A stretch of 11,547 nucleotides of DNA from the NCBI GenBank assembly GCA_946481495.1, contig CAMLNW010000066.1:1-11547 (forward strand), in the 5' to 3' direction. Position 1 is the first letter of the stretch; the number at the start of each line of letters is the position of its first letter. Source of the DNA: an uncultured Actinomycetes bacterium. GTDB lineage: Bacteria; Actinomycetota; Thermoleophilia; Solirubrobacterales; Thermoleophilaceae. The position numbers and the translations under genes were made by a program. Of the stretch, positions 1 to 5,928 are shown piece after piece. The notes beneath the pieces were generated by a model. That model searched no databases and was not told the origin of the DNA. It saw only the letters and a program-made list of their open reading frames with translations.

Positions 1-1071
1 GGAGATGTCGGCGACGCCGGCGTCGCCGGAGATCGCGCGCGAGACCGCCTCGAATGAGCGCTCGCGCTCGAAGACCTCGGTCACCTCGGAGATCCGCTCG
101 ACGAAGACGAACGAGCGCAGCTTGCGGAACGAGTCGTGCAGGGCGTGCAGCATCGACAGGAAGAAGACGCTGGCGCTGGTGACGCTGGTCGAGACGTCGC
201 AGAGCACGAACAGCTCGGGACGGCGGGGGCGGCGCGGGCGAAAGCGCAGGTCGAGCGGGACGCCGCCGGTCTGGAGCGAGGTGCGCATCGTTCGCCGCAC
301 GTCGATTGCCGACGAGCGGTTGCGGCCGCGGTTCTCGCGCCCCTGGGTCGCCAGCCGGCGGCGCATCTGGGCGACGACGCGGTGGACCTGGGCGAGGTCC
401 TGGGCGCCGCCGGTCGGCAGCGCGCGGTCGAGCTCGCGCAGCGGCTTGCTCGGCGGCAGCGTCTCGGTGCGCTCGATCAGCGCGCGCTCGAGCTCGCGCC
501 GGACCTGGGCCTCGAATTCGCGCAGCCGGTCGCGCGGCACCGAGTCGGGGTCGGGCAGATCGGCGCCGGCCTGCTCGCCGCGCAGGCCGAGCGTGCGGCG
601 GATCCGCTGGACGTCGACGCCGATCACGCCAGAGCCCTCGCCCTGGCGGCCGAAGGCCGAGATCGCCAGCCGGGCGAGGTCGCGCAGCTGGCCCTCGGGG
701 GCGTTGGCGTCGCGCAGCGTGTCGCGGATCCGTTCGCGCAGCGAGTCGAAGTCGAGCTCCGGCTCGGGGCTGGCGCCGCCCTCGCGCCCGGCGCCCTCCT
801 TGATACCGCGGTCGACGGCCTCGCGCTCGGCGGCGCGGAAGAAGAAACGGTCGAACACCGCCTCCAGCACGCGGCGGTCCTCCTGCGACTTGGCGAGCGT
901 CGTCGCCAGCGCCTCGAAGAAGTCCTCGCGGTCGGTCCACTCGACGTGGCGCAGCGCCTCGAAGGCGTCGAGCAGCTCCGAGGTACCGACCTTCATCTCC
1001 TCGCGCCGCAACTCGTCGGCGAACTCGAGCAGCCGCGGCGCCATTCCCGCCGGCCCGGCGGCCGGTGGCAT
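1..1071 (-). CDS. CoxE-type VWA-domain protein (3' end cut by window edge)
   Basis: The minus-strand frame is open from the left edge to an ATG at 1071 and gives 357 residues; the C-terminus lies outside the window. The N-terminal two thirds is charged and helical. Residues 278-297 hold a hydrophobic strand followed by D292-x-S294-x-S296, the first part of a MIDAS metal-binding site, so this is a von Willebrand A protein of the CoxE family. Such proteins work with MoxR/CoxD ATPases as chaperone-like pairs; the best known assist maturation of carbon monoxide dehydrogenase. The MoxR gene lies directly upstream on the same strand, 19 bases away, so the two are probably one operon. No CO-dehydrogenase subunit gene is visible here, so the client is unknown. 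The start is uncertain: an in-frame ATG at 1044 is the alternative. The family assignment is firm; a role in CO oxidation is only a possibility. Confidence 0.88.
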   Translation of the reverse strand, partial: MPPAAGPAGMAPRLLEFADELRREEMKVGTSELLDAFEALRHVEWTDREDFFEALATTLAKSQEDRRVLEAVFDRFFFRAAEREAVDRGIKEGAGREGGASPEPELDFDSLRERIRDTLRDANAPEGQLRDLARLAISAFGRQGEGSGVIGVDVQRIRRTLGLRGEQAGADLPDPDSVPRDRLREFEAQVRRELERALIERTETLPPSKPLRELDRALPTGGAQDLAQVHRVVAQMRRRLATQGRENRGRNRSSAIDVRRTMRTSLQTGGVPLDLRFRPRRPRRPELFVLCDVSTSVTSASVFFLSMLHALHDSFRKLRSFVFVERISEVTEVFERERSFEAVSRAISGDAGVADIS

Positions 1072-1090
1072 CCCGCCGTAGAGGGCCGGG

Positions 1091-1993
1091 TTAGCCGAGC
1101 GGGCGCGATCCGAGGGCGAGGCCATCGGTCAGTTTCACGCCGACGCGCTCGGCGACGAGGTCGAGGTCGGTGCGGTGCTTGACGATCACGCTCATCGTCT
1201 GGGTCAGCGTGTCCTGGTCGACGTCCTCGGCTCCGAGCAGCAGCAGCGCGCGCGCCCAGTCGATCGACTCGGCGATCGACGGCGGCTTCTTGAGGTCGAG
1301 CTCGCGCACCATGTGCATCACCTCGACGAGCTTGCGCGCGACGTCCTCCTTGATGTCGGGCGCGTGCAGCCGGACGATCTCGAGCTCGCGCTCGACCGTC
1401 GGATAGCCGAGCCAGAGGTAGAGGCAGCGGCGCTTCAGCGCCTCGGTCAGCTCGCGCGAGTCGTTCGATGTCAACAGCACGATCGGGTGGGTCGACGCCT
1501 CGACCACGCCGAGCTCGGGGATCGAGATCTGGAAGTCGGAGAGCAGCTCGAGCAGCATCGCCTCGAACTCCTGGTCGGTCTTGTCGATCTCGTCGATCAG
1601 CAGCACGACCGGCTCGGGCGCGGAGATCGCGGTCAATAGCGGGCGGGGGAGTAGGAACTCCTCGCCGAAGATGTCGTCCTTGACCTCCTGCCAGCCGGCG
1701 TCGGATGCCTCGACTTGGATCCGCAGCAGCTGCTTGCGGTAGTTCCACTCGTACAGCGCCTTCGCCTCGTCGAGCCCCTCGTAGCACTGGAGCCGCACCA
1801 GCTTGCGGCCGGTCGCGCGCGACAGTGCCTTCGCGAGCTCGGTCTTACCGACGCCCGCCGGTCCCTCGACCAGCACCGGCTTGCCAAGTCGCCCTGCCAG
1901 GAACGACACGAGTGCCGTCGACTCGTCGGCCAGATAGCCGGCGGAAGCGAGGCCCGCGCGCGTCTCGTCGATCGACTGGAACTCCGCAGTCAC
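1091..1993 (-). CDS. MoxR/CoxD-type AAA+ ATPase
   Basis: A 300-residue AAA+ ATPase read from a GTG start. Walker A is GPAGVGKT (44-51), Walker B is VLLIDE (130-135), the sensor-1 asparagine is N177 in LLTSND, and R188/R189 sit where arginine fingers are expected. Length and motifs fit the MoxR family, ring ATPases that remodel client proteins together with VWA partners. The frame stays open 81 codons further upstream, but that extension is arginine-rich, antisense to the small membrane gene, and lacks family character. The GTG at 1993 lies 7 nt after a TATCCT hexamer and begins just before the conserved core. The CoxE-like gene follows by 19 bases, which supports a MoxR-VWA functional pair. 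ATPase assignment is near certain; the substrate is unknown. Confidence 0.93.
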   Translation of the reverse strand: MTAEFQSIDETRAGLASAGYLADESTALVSFLAGRLGKPVLVEGPAGVGKTELAKALSRATGRKLVRLQCYEGLDEAKALYEWNYRKQLLRIQVEASDAGWQEVKDDIFGEEFLLPRPLLTAISAPEPVVLLIDEIDKTDQEFEAMLLELLSDFQISIPELGVVEASTHPIVLLTSNDSRELTEALKRRCLYLWLGYPTVERELEIVRLHAPDIKEDVARKLVEVMHMVRELDLKKPPSIAESIDWARALLLLGAEDVDQDTLTQTMSVIVKHRTDLDLVAERVGVKLTDGLALGSRPLG

Positions 1994-2000
1994 CCGGGGA

Positions 2001-2006
2001 AGGATA
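2001..2006 (-). promoter_or_regulatory. -10 box of the MoxR gene, leaderless type
   Basis: Read on the minus strand this is TATCCT, followed by exactly 7 nt and the GTG at 1993. No Shine-Dalgarno sequence precedes that GTG. This is the actinobacterial leaderless arrangement. No convincing -35 is seen; it would fall inside the divergent gene. Confidence 0.5.
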
Positions 2007-2010
2007 CTTT
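2005..2010 (+). promoter_or_regulatory. -10 box of the small membrane protein gene, leaderless type
   Basis: TACTTT lies 6 nt before the GTG at 2017. It overlaps by two bases the opposite-strand -10 hexamer of the MoxR gene, so the two divergent promoters would compete for the same DNA. A GGGGAAGGA stretch at 1996-2004 is a possible but distant Shine-Dalgarno alternative. Confidence 0.4.
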
Positions 2011-2016
2011 CGCTTC

Positions 2017-2247
2017 GTGTCCGCCCTCTCCACGTTGCTAGCCCAGGCCCCTTTCCTCGACCCGGGAGGGGGCTCCGACGAGGCTGGGCGCGTCTCGATA
2101 CGGACGTTCGCGGCGATTCTCGGGACAGGCTTCCTGATCGCGATCGCCGGCCACGTGATCCAGTCCCGCGTCGTGGTCGCGTTCGGGATCGCGCTGATCT
2201 TCGGCGCCACGGTCTTCGTCCCGGCGGTGCTGGCACTGCTCAACTGA
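2017..2247 (+). CDS. Small two-helix membrane protein, unknown function
   Basis: A 76-residue protein from a GTG start. A short N-terminal stretch with a Pro/Gly/Asp segment (12-22) is followed by two hydrophobic helices at about 31-47 and 52-75, ending right after the second helix. I recognise no family. A longer frame from 1705 exists, but its first 104 residues are antisense to the MoxR gene and low in complexity. The GTG at 2017 is 23 bp from the divergent MoxR start and has a -10-like TACTTT 6 nt upstream. Citrate synthase follows 43 bp downstream on the same strand, with a small hairpin between, so cotranscription is possible. The hydrophobic character and clean boundaries favour a real gene; the function cannot be stated. 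Confidence 0.7.
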   Translation: MSALSTLLAQAPFLDPGGGSDEAGRVSIRTFAAILGTGFLIAIAGHVIQSRVVVAFGIALIFGATVFVPAVLALLN

Positions 2248-2251
2248 GTAA

Positions 2252-2271
2252 TCTCGGGCGCTCGTCCGAGA
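2252..2271 (+). other. Small inverted repeat before citrate synthase
   Basis: TCTCGG (2252-2257) and CCGAGA (2266-2271) pair perfectly around an 8-nt spacer, which an inner G-U pair could shorten. It lies between the stop of the small membrane gene and the Shine-Dalgarno of citrate synthase. There is no T-run, so it is not a standard terminator; it could be a weak attenuator or chance. Confidence 0.3.
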
Positions 2272-2276
2272 CCAGC

Positions 2277-2282
2277 AAGGAG
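2277..2282 (+). promoter_or_regulatory. Shine-Dalgarno of citrate synthase
   Basis: AAGGAG ends 8 nt before the ATG at 2291. It fixes that start. It is the clearest ribosome binding site in the window and contrasts with the SD-less starts of several neighbours. Confidence 0.8.
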
Positions 2283-2290
2283 AAGCGGAG

Positions 2291-3376
2291 ATGGCGGAGG
2301 TGGCGCAGGTCCAGTCGGGTCTAGAGGGCGTGGTCGCCTTCGCGACGGAGATCGCCGAGCCCGACAAAGAGGGCGGCGCGCTGCGCTACCGCGGGGTCGA
2401 CATCGAGGATCTCGTCGGAACGGTTCCGTTCGAGCAGGTCTGGGGCCTGCTCGTCGACGGCTCGTTCGAGCCCGGCCTGCCGCCGGCGGAGCCACATCCG
2501 CTGACCGTCCGCACCGGCGACCCGCGCGCCGATCTGCAGGCTGCCGTCGCGATGCTCGCTCCCGAGTGGGGGCTGCAGCCGGTGATCGACATCTCCGATG
2601 AGCAGGCGCGCGCGGACCTCGCCCGCGTGTCGGTGATGGCGCTCTCGTTCGTCGCCCAGTCGGCGCGCGGCGTCGGTCAGCCGCCGGTGCCGCAGGCCGA
2701 AGTCGACAAGGCCGATTCGATTCCCGCCCGTTTCCTGACCCGCTGGCGTGGCGAGGCCGATCCGCGCCACGTAGCGGCGATCGACGCCTACTGGATCTCG
2801 GCCGCCGAGCACGGCATGAACGCCTCCACCTTTACCGCCCGTGTGGTCACGTCGACCGGCGCTGATGTGTCGGCGGCGCTGTCGGGCGCTGTCGGCGCGC
2901 TCTCTGGCCCGTTGCATGGTGGTGCGCCCTCACGAGTTCTGTCAATGCTCGACGGCGTCGAACAGACCGGCGACGCCGAGGCGTGGGTCAAGGACGCGCT
3001 CGATCGCGGCGAGCGGCTGATGGGCTTCGGCCACCGTGTCTACCGCGCCGAGGACCCGCGTGCCCGCGTGCTGCGCCGGACCGCGCGCGAGATCGGCGCA
3101 CCGCGGCTTGAGGTCGCCGAGGCGCTCGAGCAGGCGGCGCTGGCCGAGCTGCAGGCGCGCAAGCCGGACCGCGTGCTGGCGACCAACGTCGAGTTCTGGT
3201 CGGCGGTCGTGCTCGACTTCGCCGAAGTGCCGCCCGAGCTCTTCACGCCGCTGTTCTCCTGTGCGCGCGTTGGCGGTTGGGCGGCGCACATCCTCGAGCA
3301 GAAGCGCGAGGGCCGGCTGATCCGGCCGACCGCGGTCTACACGGGACCCGGCCCGCGTCCCGTCTCAGACGTCTGA
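2291..3376 (+). CDS. citA: Citrate synthase 2 (CitA type)
   Basis: A 361-residue citrate synthase, which condenses oxaloacetate and acetyl-CoA to citrate in the cytosol. It carries the family signatures AEHGMNASTF (H174), GPLHGGAPS (H209) and GFGHRVYR (H248), and the C-terminal segment NVEFW (299-303). It is shorter than the ~430-residue proteobacterial GltA and matches the compact form called citrate synthase 2 in actinobacteria. The catalytic aspartate of GltA (in VDFYS) is replaced by Glu301. From memory, Bacillus CitA also has NVEFY, so this seems a subfamily trait rather than a defect. The start has a good Shine-Dalgarno. The last 40 bp overlap the end of a convergent minus-strand gene. 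Whether it is the main TCA enzyme or a secondary one (some relatives use propionyl-CoA) cannot be judged here. Confidence 0.95.
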   Translation: MAEVAQVQSGLEGVVAFATEIAEPDKEGGALRYRGVDIEDLVGTVPFEQVWGLLVDGSFEPGLPPAEPHPLTVRTGDPRADLQAAVAMLAPEWGLQPVIDISDEQARADLARVSVMALSFVAQSARGVGQPPVPQAEVDKADSIPARFLTRWRGEADPRHVAAIDAYWISAAEHGMNASTFTARVVTSTGADVSAALSGAVGALSGPLHGGAPSRVLSMLDGVEQTGDAEAWVKDALDRGERLMGFGHRVYRAEDPRARVLRRTAREIGAPRLEVAEALEQAALAELQARKPDRVLATNVEFWSAVVLDFAEVPPELFTPLFSCARVGGWAAHILEQKREGRLIRPTAVYTGPGPRPVSDV

Positions 3377-3798
3377 GCGGGTCCAGGCTCGGGCGCGAGG
3401 ACGGCGGTCGCCTCGTCGTTGGGGTCGGGCAGGTCGTCGGCGGCCCGCTTGGCGCGCTCGCGGATGCCTGCTCCGGCGAGCAACATGGCGCAGAGCAACG
3501 CCAGCACCGTCTGACCGGGCGGGCGGTCGAACATCCGCGTCGCGATCAGCACGGCGCACCACAGGCCGGCGCCGGCGATCGCCGTGCCGTCGCCGAGCGG
3601 GAGGTGGAACTCGCGTCGCTGCGCGCGCATCCGCAGCAGCACCAATACTGCGCCGGCTGCCAGCAGCTCGGCGGCCTCGACGAACGAGAACGGGCCGAGT
3701 GTGCTGACGATCACCAGCGCCGCCGCGACGGCCGCCACGCGCTGCTCGAGGTTCAGCGCCCGCCACGTCGTCGCGACCTCGGCCGCCACGCGGCTCAC
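3337..3798 (-). CDS. Four-helix membrane protein, unknown function
   Basis: A 153-residue protein with four predicted membrane helices at about 21-37, 41-57, 71-89 and 97-112. A basic stretch (RMRAQRR) follows helix 2, and the C-terminal tail (113-153) is polar and rich in Pro, Asp and Glu. I recognise no family. The start is a GTG at 3798 that overlaps the stop of the upstream EVE gene as GTGA, the usual sign of translational coupling. The frame is open further upstream, but that part is antisense-like and arginine-rich. The 3' end overlaps convergent citrate synthase by 40 bp, so the extreme C-terminus (about residues 141-153) is constrained by the other gene. Confidence 0.72.
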   Translation of the reverse strand: MSRVAAEVATTWRALNLEQRVAAVAAALVIVSTLGPFSFVEAAELLAAGAVLVLLRMRAQRREFHLPLGDGTAIAGAGLWCAVLIATRMFDRPPGQTVLALLCAMLLAGAGIRERAKRAADDLPDPNDEATAVLAPEPGPAQTSETGRGPGPV

Positions 3799-4265
3799 GC
3801 CGCGGTGGGCGTCTCGGCGGCCGCGCGGATGCGCTTGTTCAGCAGCGCGGCGTCGGCGTCGGACACCGTTCGCAGCTGGCCCTGGAAGGCCAGGTGCCAG
3901 TGCTCGATTGGCCACTTGCCGACATGCTCGAGCTCGCTCGCCAGCTCGACGGCGGGTATCCACTGCTGCTCGTCGAGCATGACCAGCGGCTCGGTCTCGA
4001 ACCGCCACGGATAGGGGTCCGGGTTGCTCGGCTTGCCGGGCCAGACCTTCGTCCGGTCCTCGAACATCTCCGAGGTGACGCGCACGATCCCGCCGAACGA
4101 CTGCACGACGGTGAGGTAGAAGACGATCTCGTCGCCAGGCTCGAACAGCTCTGCCTGGCGCCGCCGCCGTTCCTTCATCCCGATCAGCTTGAACCCGTGC
4201 TCCCGTGTCGCCGCGAAGTTGTCAGGCGATCCGGTGAGGATCCAGGTCTTGTGCGCGCTCGCCAC
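3795..4265 (-). CDS. EVE-domain (PUA-like) protein
   Basis: A 156-residue protein made almost entirely of one EVE domain: WILTGS near the start, an RRRRQAE basic turn, GDEIVFYLT, then GGIVRVTSEMFED and PYPWRFETEPLVML. EVE domains share the PUA/YTH fold. Characterised members bind modified DNA bases such as 5-methyl- or 5-hydroxymethylcytosine, and the domain is common near restriction and defence genes. I chose GTG 4265 because TAGGGT lies exactly 7 nt upstream and homologues begin close to the WxxTGS strand. An ATG at 4310 would add 15 residues but lies inside the inverted repeat. The gene overlaps the downstream membrane gene by 4 nt and diverges from the HTH/nucleotidyltransferase pair. 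The domain call is strong; a defence role is inference from family and context. Confidence 0.9.
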   Translation of the reverse strand: MASAHKTWILTGSPDNFAATREHGFKLIGMKERRRRQAELFEPGDEIVFYLTVVQSFGGIVRVTSEMFEDRTKVWPGKPSNPDPYPWRFETEPLVMLDEQQWIPAVELASELEHVGKWPIEHWHLAFQGQLRTVSDADAALLNKRIRAAAETPTAA

Positions 4266-4272
4266 GCTGGAA

Positions 4273-4278
4273 ACCCTA
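4273..4278 (-). promoter_or_regulatory. -10 box of the EVE gene, leaderless type
   Basis: Minus-strand TAGGGT is followed by 7 nt and GTG at 4265, with no Shine-Dalgarno between. A possible -35, TTCTCC (4296-4301 read on the minus strand), lies 17 nt upstream and is a poor match. The inverted repeat 4304-4329 lies just upstream of it. Confidence 0.5.
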
Positions 4279-4303
4279 GCGATGTAGTCGGCAGGGGAGA
4301 AGA

Positions 4304-4329
4304 TTGCCATTTTCTGCGATTAATGGCAA
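4304..4329. promoter_or_regulatory. Inverted repeat, putative operator between divergent genes
   Basis: TTGCCATT (4304-4311) and AATGGCAA (4322-4329) form a perfect 8-bp inverted repeat around a 10-nt spacer, so the half-site centres are 18 bp apart, under two helical turns. It sits in an A+T-rich island (4301-4350 is about 40% G+C) between the EVE and HTH genes and covers the region where both promoters would bind polymerase. A shorter palindrome, CTAT-TG-ATAG, follows at 4330-4339. The neighbouring HTH protein is the obvious candidate ligand. The palindrome is seen directly; operator function is inferred. Confidence 0.6.
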
Positions 4330-4336
4330 CTATTGA

Positions 4337-4342
4337 TAGCCT
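4337..4342 (+). promoter_or_regulatory. -10 box of the HTH gene, leaderless type
   Basis: TAGCCT is followed by 7 nt and ATG at 4350. The GGAG at 4343-4346 is only 3 nt from the ATG, too close for a normal Shine-Dalgarno. The right arm of the inverted repeat lies between this box and any -35, so a bound repressor would block it. Confidence 0.5.
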
Positions 4343-4349
4343 GGAGTCT

Positions 4350-5048
4350 ATGGGTAGCGCCGACCGCAAGCAGGCACTCTTCGAGCACATCGAGCGGCTC
4401 CGGCGTGTCGAGCGCGAGATCCCGCCGAACAGGGATCTCGTCGCGGTACGAACCGCCCTCGAGGCTGAGCTTGGGGAGACCGTGTCGCAACGCCTCGCGG
4501 CACGTCTGCTCGGCGTAAGCCATACGGCGCTCGCCCGATGGGTCGACGCCGGCGACATGCCGCTCGTCTTCACGCCTTCCGGGCAAAGGGCAGTGCCAAT
4601 CGACGCTCTCCTGGATCTGCGTGAATCGGTCGCGGCAGAGCGCCGCGCCGATAATCGCGGTCAGCGCCCGCTCGAGCCGGTGATGACCCGGAGGCGTGAG
4701 CGTGCCGAGCGGCTCGACGTAGATGCGCTGGTGCCTTCCGACATCGCTTCAGATGGCCACGACCGAGCCACTCGACGCAGCCTTGCCTACCACCGTGCGC
4801 TGGCGCGCGGCCTCGACCGGGGGATGGTCGACGATGCGCTGCGCCAAGTCTGGAAATGGCGCTTGAAGGGACGGATCGATCCGCACTACGCGGATCGCTG
4901 GGAGCGACTGCTGCACGGCTCAGTGGCTGATGTGCGGCGGGCAATCTCCGAGGACAGCGAGGATGCCGGCGATCTCAGGCAGAGCTCGCCCTTCGCGGGC
5001 ATGCTGAGCGAGCCCGAGCGCCGCAAGCTTGTCCAGCAGGTGCGCTGA
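4350..5048 (+). CDS. Helix-turn-helix protein, putative antitoxin/regulator of a nucleotidyltransferase module
   Basis: A 232-residue protein. Residues 45-90 form a MerR/excisionase-like helix-turn-helix: QRLAARLLGVSHTALARWVD followed by a short wing with TPSGQR and VPIDALLDL. The N-terminal 40 residues are charged helix. The C-terminal part (about 138-230) is helical and basic, with W169, W171 and W184, and resembles nothing I can name. Its stop overlaps the ATG of the nucleotidyltransferase gene (TGATG), so the two are translationally coupled. DNA-binding protein first and nucleotidyltransferase second is the order seen in AbiE-like type IV toxin-antitoxin pairs. It may repress its own promoter through the adjacent inverted repeat. 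ATG 4350 fits a leaderless start; ATG 4323, nine codons upstream inside the repeat, is the alternative. The HTH is clear; the antitoxin role is inferred. Confidence 0.82.
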   Translation: MGSADRKQALFEHIERLRRVEREIPPNRDLVAVRTALEAELGETVSQRLAARLLGVSHTALARWVDAGDMPLVFTPSGQRAVPIDALLDLRESVAAERRADNRGQRPLEPVMTRRRERAERLDVDALVPSDIASDGHDRATRRSLAYHRALARGLDRGMVDDALRQVWKWRLKGRIDPHYADRWERLLHGSVADVRRAISEDSEDAGDLRQSSPFAGMLSEPERRKLVQQVR

Positions 5049-5602
5049 TGCGGCTCGATCAGTTGAAGCACGTCGTAGGAGCTGCCGCGAACGTCACCGG
5101 CGAGCGCGAGTTCGTCGTGATCGGCAGTCAGGCGATACTCGGAACGGACCCCGAAGCGCCCGTGGCGCTGCTGGTATCGATGGAGGTCGATATCTATCCG
5201 CGGGAACACCCGGAGCTCGCGGATGAGATCGATGGCGCGCTCGGAGATGGATCTCAGTTCCATCGAGCGTTCGGCTATTACGCGCATGCGGTGGGGCCGG
5301 AGACCGCCAAAGCGCCGGCGGGTTGGGAACGGCGCCTGATGCAGTTGAAAGTCGATCCACGCCCGGGGTCGGACAAAAGGTCGATCGCCTACTGTCTCGA
5401 AGCCCACGATCTCGTCCTAGCGAAATGCGCTGCGGGGCGCGATCGCGACTGGGCGTTCGCGCTGGGGGCACTGCATGCGGGCCTCGTGCGCGGCGATGAG
5501 CTGTTGGCGCGAATCGACGCAATGCCGCTCGACGAGCCGCATCGCGCGCACGTGCGCGCGATGGTCACGGGCCTGCTCAGCCGCGCCGCGCCACTCCCGT
5601 AG
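5048..5602 (+). CDS. DUF6036-like nucleotidyltransferase, putative toxin
   Basis: A 184-residue protein of the nucleotidyltransferase superfamily. It has a GSQAILG motif (26-32) at the position of the GSx active-site turn, an acidic SMEVDIYP (44-51, E46 and D48) in place of DxD, and HDLVLAKCAAGRDRDWAFA (120-138), which matches the DLxxxK...R..KD segment shared with AbiEii-type enzymes. The spacing and the FGYYAHAVGPETA stretch (75-87) agree with the DUF6036 family as I remember it. AbiEii relatives transfer nucleotides to tRNA or other targets and arrest growth until balanced by a partner. The start codon overlaps the HTH gene stop by one base. Codons such as ATA, AAA, GGA and TCA are commoner here than in the neighbours, which suggests acquisition. 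Fold assignment is good; toxicity and substrate are unproven. Confidence 0.83.
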   Translation: MRLDQLKHVVGAAANVTGEREFVVIGSQAILGTDPEAPVALLVSMEVDIYPREHPELADEIDGALGDGSQFHRAFGYYAHAVGPETAKAPAGWERRLMQLKVDPRPGSDKRSIAYCLEAHDLVLAKCAAGRDRDWAFALGALHAGLVRGDELLARIDAMPLDEPHRAHVRAMVTGLLSRAAPLP

Positions 5603-5629
5603 CCGACCAGCCAGGGGTCATCGGGGGTT

Positions 5630-5649
5630 CCGGGGGCGTGAGCCCCCGG
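5630..5649. terminator. GC hairpin between convergent genes, possible bidirectional terminator
   Basis: CCGGGGGC (5630-5637) and GCCCCCGG (5642-5649) pair perfectly around GTGA, a GNRA-type tetraloop. It lies between the nucleotidyltransferase stop (5602) and the end of the convergent small gene (5653). The plus side has only TTCTC after the stem, so a strong intrinsic terminator is not certain. Confidence 0.6.
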
Positions 5650-5652
5650 TTC

Positions 5653-5928
5653 TCAATCGATCGGGATGTCCTCGACCTTGCGCTCCGAAGGCGGGGCGTC
5701 GAGGCGCTCGAGGTAGTGGTCGATCAGGGCGCGCAGGGTGAGCAGCGCCTCGCGCAGGAGCGCGGTCAGACGGTCCTGGAGGTCGGGCGGGGCGGCCAGG
5801 CGGAGGGCGTCGAGCAGGACGAACAGCGCCGCCGGGTCGGGCGCGGGCGGTGGCTCGCCGGCGCCGTTGCTGGCGGGGTCGCTGCCGTAGAGATCGTCGT
5901 TGTCAGCCGCTTGGTGCGGGTCGCTCAT
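5653..5928 (-). CDS. Small acidic protein overlapping ArsA-like gene, unknown function
   Basis: A 91-residue protein. The first half is acidic, Pro/Ala-rich and probably disordered (DPHQAADNDDLYGSDPAS and a PPPAP run). The second half is one amphipathic helix pair around LLDALRLAAP and DRLTALLREALLTLRALIDHYLERL, ending in a charged tail. I recognise no named family. The start ATG at 5928 lies 26 bp inside the 3' end of the ArsA-like gene in another frame, so the two are read from one mRNA and this protein may be a partner of that ATPase. A 21-codon upstream extension is possible but runs through the ArsA coding region and looks like a shadow. The leucine pattern in the helix supports a real protein. 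Confidence 0.7.
   Translation of the reverse strand: MSDPHQAADNDDLYGSDPASNGAGEPPPAPDPAALFVLLDALRLAAPPDLQDRLTALLREALLTLRALIDHYLERLDAPPSERKVEDIPID

Noticed and set aside
136..1182. Plus-strand frames of about 350 residues at the left end
   Set aside because: They are antisense shadows of the CoxE-like gene, whose minus-strand frame carries the MIDAS motif and runs off the edge.
3894..4349. A long upstream extension of the HTH gene on the plus strand
   Set aside because: It runs antisense through the EVE gene and across the promoter island; the HTH protein begins at 4350 or at most 4323.
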